11,617 nucleotides of DNA from Syntrophomonadaceae bacterium (lineage in GTDB: Bacteria; Bacillota; Ch66; Ch109): positions 1 to 11,617 of the forward strand of contig JAAZDI010000115.1 in the NCBI GenBank assembly GCA_012512295.1, read 5' to 3'. Under the pieces are notes generated by a model. That model was not told where the DNA came from. It saw nothing but the letters and a program-made list of their open reading frames with translations, and ran no database searches. Made by a program: the position numbers and the translations under genes. Positions 5,347 through 11,617 of the stretch are shown one piece after another. How positions within the stretch are numbered: the first letter of the stretch is position 1; each line of letters starts with the position of its first letter.

Positions 5347-7569
5347 ATGGGGAAAGCAGTGGAAATCAACATGAAGGATCTAACAACTGTCCGCAGTAAC
5401 GGAACTATTCCCCGAGATACCACCATTCGAATCAGCGGTCTGGATTGTGCCGATTGCGCGGCCAAGTTAGAAAAAAGGATTCAAGCGATCCCTGGTGTAG
5501 AAACCGCCCGTGTTAATTTTGGGGCCGCCAAACTAGATGTCACCCACCGTGGGTCAATAGCGGAGCTGATGCAGATCATTGAAGAACTCGGCTACAGCGG
5601 GACCCTGGAAGGGGCGAAAGCCAATGATCAACCGCGGTCTGCCTTTTGGAAGACTAATAGATATGCGCGATCAACGATTGTTTCAGGTACGATCATCAGC
5701 CTGGCCATTATCCTGCAGTATTTAGTGGGCTTGCCGGAGTCAATCGTCCATCCCATCTATCTCATCGGAATTATCTTGGGCAGCTATCTCCCGGCGAAAA
5801 GTGGTTTGGCAATGCTGCTTAGAGCGCGGGAGCTAGACATGAACACTTTAATGATGCTGGCCGTACTTGGGGCTGTCGCGATCGGCCAGCTTGAGGAAGG
5901 CGCGGTCGTGGTCTTCCTGTTTTCTCTAGGCAATGCCCTGCAGGGCTATACCCTGGATAAGACTCGGAATTCAATTCGGGCTTTGATGGAACTCACCCCC
6001 AACGAAGCTCTGGTTCGGCGCAACAATCAGGAAATGATGCTGCCAGTGGAGGCGATTCGCCTTGACGACACGGTAATCGTGCGACCAGGGGAACGGATCC
6101 CCATGGATGGTCGGGTCGTCAGGGGCGCCTCTACGGTCAACCAGGCCCCGATTACCGGTGAGTCTTTGCCCGTGGATAAACAACCCGGCGACGAGGTGTT
6201 TGCCGGGACGATCAATGAGCAGGGGGCTCTGGAAATTGCTGTCACGAAACTGGCCAAAGATAACACCCTTGCCCGGATTATTCACCTGGTGGAAGAAGCC
6301 CAAGGCCAGCGGGCTCCCTCCCAACAGTTTATCGACAAGTTCGCTCGTTACTATACCCCCCTTGTGATTATGGCGGCAGCCTTGGTGGCCATAATCCCTC
6401 CGCTGGCTTTTAACCAGCCCTTTAACCGGTGGTTTTATGAGGCCTTGGCCATGTTGCTGGTCGCCTGCCCCTGTGCGTTGGTTATCTCCACTCCAGTATC
6501 AATTGCCTCCGCGATTAGCAGTGCCGCTCGGAACGGGGTTTTAATTAAAGGTGGGGCCTACCTGGAAGAAATCGGGAACCTTTCAGCCATTGCCTTTGAT
6601 AAGACTGGTACTCTCACACAGGGCAAACCTCAGGTAACCGATATCCTTCCCTTAAACGGAAGCAGCCGTGAGGAATTACTCACCCTCGCTTCCGCCATTG
6701 AGTCCCGCTCCGGCCACCCGCTGGGGGAAGCAATTGTAAATTATGCCAAGGAACAAGGAATATCTTTCCCATCCGTAACCCGATTCGAAGCAGTTTTGGG
6801 TAAAGGAGCCCAGGGAGAAGTTTATGGTCGAAAATACTTCATTGGCAAGGTGGGGTTCTTCCAGGAACGAGGGATTTCCCTGGACAAGGCAGAAGCAGCG
6901 ATTTACCAGCTTCAACAGGAAGGCAAAACAGCGATGGTCCTGGGCGATGAAGAAAAGATCCTCGGGTTGATCGCCGTGGCTGATGGCTTAAAAAATACTA
7001 GCCGAGCAGCTATTGAGCAATTGAAAAAAACCGGCCTTAAAAAAGTGGTGATGCTGACCGGGGATAATGAGCGGACCGCCCGGGCTATTGCCAGCAACTT
7101 AGGAGTGGACGAAGTTAAGGCAGATTTGTTGCCAAAAGATAAAGCAGTGGCGATAAAAAAGTTGATGGCGGAACACGCTAAAGTCGCCATGGTCGGGGAT
7201 GGCGTCAACGATGCCCCAGCCCTGGCCAGCGCGACCGTGGGCATTGCTATGGGTGCGGCTGGGACTGATACGGCTCTGGAAACCGCCGATATTGCCCTAA
7301 TGACGGATGATTTGTCTAAATTACCTTACACCATTAACCTGAGTCGACGAACCCAGCGTATCATCAAGCAAAACATTGTCCTTTCCCTGGCGATCAAGGG
7401 AGTGATTCTGCTCCTAGTTATCCCCGGTTGGTTAACCTTGTGGCTGGCGATCGTTGGAGACATGGGCAGTTCGCTGTTGGTGACGTTAAACGGGATGAGG
7501 CTGCTTGGAGACGAGCAGCCTCAGGGACGGTTCTTATGGCTGGAAAAATTAACCTCGAAAAGCTTGTGA
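5347..7569 (+). CDS. cadA: Cd2+/Zn2+/Pb2+-exporting P1B-2-type ATPase
   Basis: This membrane pump expels divalent soft metals. Over 740 aa: one N-terminal metal-binding domain with GLDCADC (D33, C34, C37; the aspartate before CxxC is typical of the Zn/Cd class), helices 1-4 (about 107-200), actuator TGES (270-273), CPC in helix 6 (374-376), phosphorylation DKTGT (418-422), HP (457-458), TGDN (571-574), GDGVND (617-622), then K684 in helix 7 and D705 in DMGSSLLVTLNG of helix 8. The K and D are 21 residues apart, matching the Zn-binding pair of E. coli ZntA (K693/D714). The contrast with copA, which has YN/MxxSS instead, makes the two substrates distinct. GGGGG lies eight bases before ATG 5347. 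It is translated downstream of cadC in one operon. The next 230 bases (7570-7799) carry only a weak AT-rich inverted repeat and no clear terminator. Confidence 0.95.
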   Translation: MGKAVEINMKDLTTVRSNGTIPRDTTIRISGLDCADCAAKLEKRIQAIPGVETARVNFGAAKLDVTHRGSIAELMQIIEELGYSGTLEGAKANDQPRSAFWKTNRYARSTIVSGTIISLAIILQYLVGLPESIVHPIYLIGIILGSYLPAKSGLAMLLRARELDMNTLMMLAVLGAVAIGQLEEGAVVVFLFSLGNALQGYTLDKTRNSIRALMELTPNEALVRRNNQEMMLPVEAIRLDDTVIVRPGERIPMDGRVVRGASTVNQAPITGESLPVDKQPGDEVFAGTINEQGALEIAVTKLAKDNTLARIIHLVEEAQGQRAPSQQFIDKFARYYTPLVIMAAALVAIIPPLAFNQPFNRWFYEALAMLLVACPCALVISTPVSIASAISSAARNGVLIKGGAYLEEIGNLSAIAFDKTGTLTQGKPQVTDILPLNGSSREELLTLASAIESRSGHPLGEAIVNYAKEQGISFPSVTRFEAVLGKGAQGEVYGRKYFIGKVGFFQERGISLDKAEAAIYQLQQEGKTAMVLGDEEKILGLIAVADGLKNTSRAAIEQLKKTGLKKVVMLTGDNERTARAIASNLGVDEVKADLLPKDKAVAIKKLMAEHAKVAMVGDGVNDAPALASATVGIAMGAAGTDTALETADIALMTDDLSKLPYTINLSRRTQRIIKQNIVLSLAIKGVILLLVIPGWLTLWLAIVGDMGSSLLVTLNGMRLLGDEQPQGRFLWLEKLTSKSL

Positions 7570-7799
7570 ATGTTTTATGAATGCCCTACCATTAACAGTT
7601 TACTATTAAAAGTTAAAAAGAATAGTCTGATCCAACAACTGATTCTCAACCTTGTCCTCTTGTTAGTACTATGAGCTGCCTTACGGTCGCAATGTACAGA
7701 TTGGATTAATTAGCTTGATATAAGCCAGTGCTGAGTCAACTTGCAGAATTGTACCGAATGAGCGGTAGTGGTAAAATAAGCCGTAAAGGAGAAAACGCT

Positions 7800-8102
7800 A
7801 TGGATTTTCAATTACCCTGGTTTGTCCAAGAATTAGCTGGAATTGATCCAGTCCTTTATCATACAGTCAAAGAAACAGCTGAATTAGCGATGAAACCCGG
7901 GGCTTTAGATAGTAAAACCAAATTATTAATTGCCCTGGCATTAGATGCTTTCAAAGGGTCCGGACCCGGGGTTAAGGCTCTAGCGCAGCAGGCCCGAGAG
8001 CAGGGAGCTAGTGATGAAGAAATCCAAGAAACCTTGCGGATTGTTTACCTGATCTCCACGATGGACTGCCTTCGCGCCGGGGGACAAGCTTTCTATGAGT
8101 AG
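7800..8102 (+). CDS. Carboxymuconolactone decarboxylase-like (AhpD-fold) protein without CxxC
   Basis: A 100-aa all-helical protein. The core KTKLLIALALDA (39-50) followed by a helix ending REQGASDEEIQETL and then AGGQAF matches the CMD/AhpD fold. AhpD-type peroxidase partners carry CxxC and a histidine between these blocks; here the segment reads KGSGPGVKALAQQA, with no cysteine, so thiol redox chemistry by that route is unlikely. The only cysteine is C89 (MDCLRA). I chose ATG 7800 because AAAGGAG ends eight bases before it; a longer GTG start at 7728 would add 24 unlike residues with no good ribosome binding site. Substrate unknown. It stands alone between cadA and ybaK. Confidence 0.8.
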   Translation: MDFQLPWFVQELAGIDPVLYHTVKETAELAMKPGALDSKTKLLIALALDAFKGSGPGVKALAQQAREQGASDEEIQETLRIVYLISTMDCLRAGGQAFYE

Positions 8103-8179
8103 CCCCCATTCAGGTATCAGGAGGCTGTCGCATGGCTAACCGACGAGCTGCTTCACAGGTGAGTAGCCCCTTCAGGTTT
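8097..8179 (+). repeat. Imperfect direct repeat flanking a short spacer
   Basis: GAGTAGCCCCCATTCAGGT (8097-8115) recurs as GAGTAGCCCCTTCAGGT (8161-8177), differing by a two-base CA gap, with starts 64 bases apart. The first copy contains the stop codon of the CMD-like gene. This looks like a small local duplication. Confidence 0.6.
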
Positions 8180-8197
8180 ATACGAGTAGTTTTCTAA
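8132..8197 (+). CDS. Possible 21-aa microORF with strong ribosome binding site
   Basis: ATG 8132 lies seven to eight bases after AGGAGG (8119-8124), the strongest Shine-Dalgarno match in this part of the window. The frame runs 21 codons to TAA at 8195-8197. The peptide is basic (MANRRAASQV at the N-terminus) and ends in a hydrophobic FIRVVF. The second copy of the direct repeat lies inside it. It may be a real microprotein, a leader, or the remnant of a deleted gene whose start survives. No family recognised. Confidence 0.3.
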   Translation: MANRRAASQVSSPFRFIRVVF

Positions 8198-8247
8198 TTA
8201 TGAATCAAGTAACTTATTTGCAATATACGGAATATGGAGGGTAAACG

Positions 8248-8733
8248 ATGCCATTATTGAATAAAGTTCAAGCTTATCTAGATCAGTACCAGTTAGGCCT
8301 TAAAGCTATTCGGCTGGATGAAAATACGGCTACCTGTGAATTAGCCGCGGCTGCCTTGGGAGTAGAGGTGGGGCAGATTGCAAAAACTCTGGTGTTTAAA
8401 GGAAAGACAGGGTATGTCTTGGTGGTGGCGGCGGGTGATGTGCGGATTGATCAGAAGAAAATCCGCCAGGTAATCGGGAGTAAAGTCAGGATGGCTAATC
8501 CCGACGAAGTGCTGCAAGTAACCGGCTACCCAATCGGCGGAGTATGTCCCTTTGACCTAAAAACACCAGTGCGCATCTTATTGGATGACAGTCTGGCTCA
8601 GTATTCAGTGGTCTACGCCGCCGCCGGAACCGCTAATTCTGCCCTGCCGATAACTTTAGAGCAACTCAGGGAAATAACCGGAGGCGAGGTTGTTTCGCTA
8701 GCCGACCAGACAATCGACCAGGCGGTCAGTTAA
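8248..8733 (+). CDS. ybaK: YbaK/EbsC-family aminoacyl-tRNA deacylase (probable Cys-tRNA(Pro) deacylase)
   Basis: A 161-aa single-domain trans-editing enzyme; YbaK proteins hydrolyse Cys mis-attached to tRNA(Pro) in the cytoplasm. K46 in QIAKTLVF occupies the position of the essential lysine of Haemophilus YbaK. Other family marks are RIDQKKIRQVIG (75-86), GYPIGGVCPFD (113-123) and the AAGTANSALPI segment near 146-156. The length is typical. GGAGG ends seven bases before ATG 8248. Related family members (ProX, PrdX) differ in substrate, so the cysteine specificity is likely rather than proven. A short AT-rich hairpin at 8782-8802 follows the gene. Confidence 0.87.
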   Translation: MPLLNKVQAYLDQYQLGLKAIRLDENTATCELAAAALGVEVGQIAKTLVFKGKTGYVLVVAAGDVRIDQKKIRQVIGSKVRMANPDEVLQVTGYPIGGVCPFDLKTPVRILLDDSLAQYSVVYAAAGTANSALPITLEQLREITGGEVVSLADQTIDQAVS

Positions 8734-9052
8734 GAGTTAGCATAGAGTCAGCTTAATGAGGTCTGATTGATTATTTCTGTCATTCCGAACGAAGCAAGGA
8801 ATTTTTGTCCTATTAACCACCCATGCCCGCAAGGCACAACCACAGATGAAAATACCACAAGCTATAAGGAACGTGTCATATACTTAACCAACCCTCAGAA
8901 CGAAGGATGTAAGCAATTGAGTTAAGCTTCTACGCTCTGTTGAGAATTAATCACGCATTATCTGCACTAACGATAAACGAATAAGACCATATTCATAGCA
9001 AAAACAGCAAAAGCAGGAATTTACCTAACCAAGAAGGGAACGGTGCTTAAGG
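8734..9052. other. Intergenic region with repeat-like elements, no gene seen
   Basis: These 319 bases have frequent stops in all frames. They contain the hairpin element at 8779-8810, an imperfect inverted repeat at about 8896-8939 (CAGA pairing with TCTG at the ends and AAGC with GCTT inside), and an A-rich stretch near 8990-9015. No clear promoter for the following gene was found. Confidence 0.6.
8779..8810 (+). repeat. Dispersed-repeat-like hairpin element, possible weak terminator of ybaK
   Basis: GTCATTCCGAACGAAGCAAG is followed by GAATTTTTGTCC. ATTCC (8782-8786) pairs with GGAAT (8798-8802) and a five-T run follows (8802-8806 region), so it could act as a weak terminator. The wording is close to an intergenic repeat motif I recall from many bacterial genomes (GTCATTCTGAGCGAAG...); that resemblance is from memory and untested. 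Confidence 0.4.
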
Positions 9053-9571
9053 ATGGAACTATACTCCAGGCGGAAGTTTGTGTCAGTAGCCCTGACCGGC
9101 CGTGACGAACTGACCGCTAAAGCCGGCCTCGATGACGGGGTGCACGAAGTTCAGGTTATCGTGGTCTGTCGAGCCACGACGGCAGAGATCGTGTCCGCCC
9201 AAGCCGAAATGATCAAGTATCCCTGGAATCTGTGTGAGACTGCAGGCAAGGCAATCGCTTTGATCGAAGGGATTAAGATCGGTCCGGGCATCAGGCGAGA
9301 AGTGGAAAAGAAAATTGGCCAGAAAGAAGGGTGTACTCATGTTGCAGATCTAGTCATCGAAGCGATACGGGGAATTATTCAGGCCCGTTACCGACTGCGC
9401 TACTGGCCTACCACCCAAGAAGAACGGATAAAAATGGTGCAAGAGGATCTGAAAGAGACCTGTTTCACTTATAGTCATCCGGAACTGCCGATGGAAGTTA
9501 GGGGGGATTGGTCCGAAGGGTCTCTGAGCGAGGAAGTGCGCGAGCAGCTTAAGCAGCATCTGGATTATTAA
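9053..9571 (+). CDS. DUF2889 domain protein of unknown function
   Basis: A 172-aa soluble protein with no signal peptide or membrane segment. I assign it to DUF2889 from GIKIGPGIRREVEKKIG (73-89) followed by GCTHVADLV (93-101), the family's most recognisable block, and from the position of C61 in PWNLCETA. Conserved-looking C61, C94, H96 and C137 could form a metal or active site, but this is inference; the family has no established biochemistry known to me. ATG 9053 is the only in-frame start after the TAA at 9026; its ribosome binding site is unclear, since AAGG touches the start and GAAGGG is 13 or more bases away. dnaE follows after 120 bases on the same strand. Confidence 0.8.
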   Translation: MELYSRRKFVSVALTGRDELTAKAGLDDGVHEVQVIVVCRATTAEIVSAQAEMIKYPWNLCETAGKAIALIEGIKIGPGIRREVEKKIGQKEGCTHVADLVIEAIRGIIQARYRLRYWPTTQEERIKMVQEDLKETCFTYSHPELPMEVRGDWSEGSLSEEVREQLKQHLDY

Positions 9572-9573
9572 AA

Positions 9574-9657
9574 CAGCAGACCATCTGCTGCTAGGCAGCA
9601 CCATCATAAAATGACAATTTCCGGGACAGTTAACCTGTCTCCCTGTCCCTGTGTCCC
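9574..9657 (+). other. Hairpin-rich gap between the DUF2889 gene and dnaE
   Basis: CAGCAG (9574-9579) pairs with CTGCTG (9585-9590) just after the stop codon. Further on, GGGACAG (9623-9629) has an exact partner CTGTCCC at 9643-9649 and near partners at 9635-9643 and 9651-9657, so alternative hairpins are possible. No U-run follows, so these are not standard terminators; attenuation or a repeat-family origin are possibilities. Confidence 0.4.
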
Positions 9658-9679
9658 AAGTTCTTAAATAAGTTAAGGC

Positions 9680-9685
9680 AGGTGA
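9680..9685 (+). promoter_or_regulatory. Ribosome binding site that sets a CTG start for dnaE
   Basis: AGGTGA, preceded by AAGG one base upstream, matches the 16S rRNA 3' end well and lies six bases before CTG at 9692. The next possible in-frame start, GTG 9707, is 21 bases away, too far for this site. Confidence 0.6.
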
Positions 9686-9691
9686 CCGCTT

Positions 9692-11617
9692 CTGTCAAGC
9701 GAATTTGTGCATCTTCATTGTCATACTGAATATAGTTTGCTGGATGGGGCGGCTCGGATTGTACCCCTAGTTAAAGCAGCCCGGGATCTGGGCATGCCCG
9801 CCCTGGCTATTACGGACCATGGCGTCATGTATGGGGCGGTTGATTTTTATAAGGCCTGCCAAAAGTATGGGATTAAACCCATTCTGGGTTGTGAGGTATA
9901 TGTTGCTCCCCGGACCAGATTTGACCGAACCCCTCAGGTCGATGACCATCAATATCACCTGGTTTTGCTGGCAGAGAATCAAACCGGCTATCAGAATTTA
10001 TTGGCCTTGGTAAGCCAAGCCCACCTCCAGGGTTTTTATTACAAACCCCGGGTAGACTTGGAATTGCTGCAGCATCATCGGGAGGGACTGATTGCGCTCA
10101 GCGGGTGTTTAGCCGGCCAGATTCCTACCTTGCTCCACCGGGGAGAAATCGAGGAAGCCCGGCGCAAAGCCGGTGAATTAAAGGACATCTTTGGCCGCAA
10201 CTTTTATCTGGAGGTGCAGGACCATCACCTGCCGGAGCAAAAGACCGTCAATCCGCGGCTGTTTCGTTTGGCCAAAGAGCTTAATCTTCCTTTAGTAGCG
10301 ACCAATGATCTGCATTACATCTGGCAAGAAGATGCCGGCATTCAGGATGTCCTATTGTGCATCCAAACCGGCAAAACTATCCAGGATAAGGACCGGTCAT
10401 TACGCTTTCCGACTCAGGAATTTTACCTCAAAACCGCAGACGAGATGTTTTTGCTCTTTGGTGAACGACCGGAAGTTTTGCAAAACACTCTGGAGATTGC
10501 GGAACGGTGTCAGGTGAACCTGAATTTTGACACCCTCCACCTGCCCGAGTTTCCGGTGCCGGCTGGGGAGACCCCGGAAAGCTATTTGACTAAGCTGTGT
10601 TATCAGGGAATGCAGCGCCGGTACGCGGCAGTCACGCCGGCGATCAAAGAAAGGCTGGACTTTGAACTGCAGGTTATTCAACGAATGGGCTTTGCCGGGT
10701 ATTTCTTGATTGTGCAGGACCTGATTAATTGGGCGCGCTCCCAGAGAATCCCGGTTGGGCCGGGCCGAGGTTCAGCCGCCGGCAGCTTGGTCGCTTATGT
10801 TTTGGGCATCACCAATCTCGACCCCCTGCAGTATGATCTGTTGTTTGAACGTTTTCTCAATCCGCAGCGCGTGACCATGCCGGATATTGATATTGATTTT
10901 TGTTACCGGCGCCGTGACGAGGTCATTAATTATGTCGTCCAAAAATACGGGGAGGAACAGGTCGCCCAGATTATTACCTTTGGGACCATGCAGGCCCGGT
11001 CCGCTATTCGTGATGTCGGTCGGGTCCTGGGACTACCTCTGGGCGAGGTCGACCGGGTAGCCAAAATGGTGCCCGAAGAACTGGGGATTACCTTGGCCAA
11101 AGCCCTGGAAACCTCTCCAGAGTTACAGCAAGCTGCCGCCAAGGACGAACGGATTCAGCGACTGCTGACCGTGTCCCAGGGTCTGGAGGGAATCCCGCGG
11201 CACGCTTCAACCCATGCGGCCGGCCTGGTCATAGGGAAAGATAAATTGATGAACTTCCTGCCCTTGCAGCGGACCGGAGAGGTGGTTACCACTCAGTTTA
11301 CCAAGGAAACGGTTGAGGAAATCGGGCTGCTCAAGATGGATTTACTGGGGTTGCGGACCCTAACGGTCATGAATGACGCGGTCCAGATCATCCAGCGGAC
11401 TCGACCGGAAGCTCAAAACCTTGATCTGCAAAAGATTCCGTTGGATGATGCAGCGACTTATGACCTGTTGAGCCGAGGAGAAACGATTGGCGTTTTTCAA
11501 CTGGAAAGCTCTGGCTTAAGGAGTTTGCTGCGAGAGTTGAAACCCAGTTGTCTGGAAGACTTGATTGCTTTGAATGCCCTGTATCGGCCCGGTCCCTTAG
11601 GCAGCGGCATGGTGGAA
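9692..11617 (+). CDS. dnaE: DNA polymerase III alpha subunit DnaE, N-terminal 642 residues (runs off the window)
   Basis: The replicative polymerase catalytic subunit of the bacterial C family. The PHP domain comes first: HLHCH (H9, H11), D18, ITDHG (D42, H43), E68, H89, SGC (C139) and NDLHY (D206, H208) keep the metal-binding set that E. coli DnaE has partly lost. The palm and catalytic region follow: GPGRGSAAGS (356-365), PDIDIDFC with catalytic D398 and D400 (E. coli D401/D403), and KMDLLGL with D550 (E. coli D555). The frame is open from 9692 to the end without a stop; the fingers, HhH and OB parts lie beyond. Family N-termini read about FVHLH at residues 5-9, and only CTG 9692 precedes that segment after the in-frame TGA at 9683, so I place the start there; GTG 9707 is the fallback. 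Confidence 0.93.
   Translation, partial: MSSEFVHLHCHTEYSLLDGAARIVPLVKAARDLGMPALAITDHGVMYGAVDFYKACQKYGIKPILGCEVYVAPRTRFDRTPQVDDHQYHLVLLAENQTGYQNLLALVSQAHLQGFYYKPRVDLELLQHHREGLIALSGCLAGQIPTLLHRGEIEEARRKAGELKDIFGRNFYLEVQDHHLPEQKTVNPRLFRLAKELNLPLVATNDLHYIWQEDAGIQDVLLCIQTGKTIQDKDRSLRFPTQEFYLKTADEMFLLFGERPEVLQNTLEIAERCQVNLNFDTLHLPEFPVPAGETPESYLTKLCYQGMQRRYAAVTPAIKERLDFELQVIQRMGFAGYFLIVQDLINWARSQRIPVGPGRGSAAGSLVAYVLGITNLDPLQYDLLFERFLNPQRVTMPDIDIDFCYRRRDEVINYVVQKYGEEQVAQIITFGTMQARSAIRDVGRVLGLPLGEVDRVAKMVPEELGITLAKALETSPELQQAAAKDERIQRLLTVSQGLEGIPRHASTHAAGLVIGKDKLMNFLPLQRTGEVVTTQFTKETVEEIGLLKMDLLGLRTLTVMNDAVQIIQRTRPEAQNLDLQKIPLDDAATYDLLSRGETIGVFQLESSGLRSLLRELKPSCLEDLIALNALYRPGPLGSGMVE

Noticed and set aside
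7602..7626. ACTATT-N13-AATAGT inverted repeat after cadA as a terminator
   Set aside because: The stem is only six AT-rich pairs with a 13-base loop and no U-run follows.
7728..7799. Longer GTG start for the CMD-like gene
   Set aside because: The extra 24 residues do not look like the family and lack a ribosome binding site, while AAAGGAG sits correctly before ATG 7800.
9819..10013. 64-codon plus-strand frame inside dnaE
   Set aside because: It is an alternate frame of the clearly conserved DnaE PHP region; the same holds for the other short frames after 9692.
1..11617. CRISPR array, tRNA, rRNA or complete insertion sequence
   Set aside because: No regularly spaced repeats, no tRNA-like cloverleaf with CCA end, no rRNA signatures and no transposase motif were seen on either strand.

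Overview
The window looks like chromosome of a Gram-positive anaerobe of the Clostridia type (Peptococcaceae / Thermoanaerobacter-like). This is an inference from the protein families, the strong GGAGG-type ribosome binding sites, the roughly 50% GC content and a DnaE-type polymerase with an intact PHP domain. No phage, transposase, CRISPR array, tRNA or rRNA gene was recognised.

Layout. A leftward larE (nickel-pincer cofactor sulfur insertase, 28-846) is divided by a 417-base intergenic region from rightward cysK (cysteine synthase, 1264-2196). cysK is followed after 75 bases by copA (Cu+ P-type ATPase, 2272-4668). A 240-base gap carrying short repeats and a possible promoter leads into cadC (ArsR/SmtB metal sensor, 4909-5307) and cadA (Cd/Zn/Pb P-type ATPase, 5347-7569). 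Next come a small carboxymuconolactone-decarboxylase-like gene (7800-8102), a ybaK-type tRNA deacylase (8248-8733), a DUF2889 protein (9053-9571) and the first 642 codons of dnaE (9692 to the window end).

How the genes fit together. Positions 28-7569 form a metal and thiol island: a nickel-cofactor sulfur enzyme, cysteine supply, a copper exporter, and a self-contained cadC-cadA detoxification operon. CadC carries both the Cys-rich alpha3N site and the alpha5 zinc site. The right third is housekeeping (tRNA proofreading and replication).

Main points for a second look. dnaE appears to start at a CTG codon. LarE has a CxxC plus C176 cysteine set typical of the iron-sulfur-cluster class. The larE-cysK intergenic region holds a perfect 8-bp inverted repeat and several hairpins. 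The region ahead of cadC holds an 8-bp tandem repeat. A short frame with a good ribosome binding site overlaps the copA start. The CMD-like protein lacks the redox CxxC. I did not find evidence for a wholly new multi-gene system.
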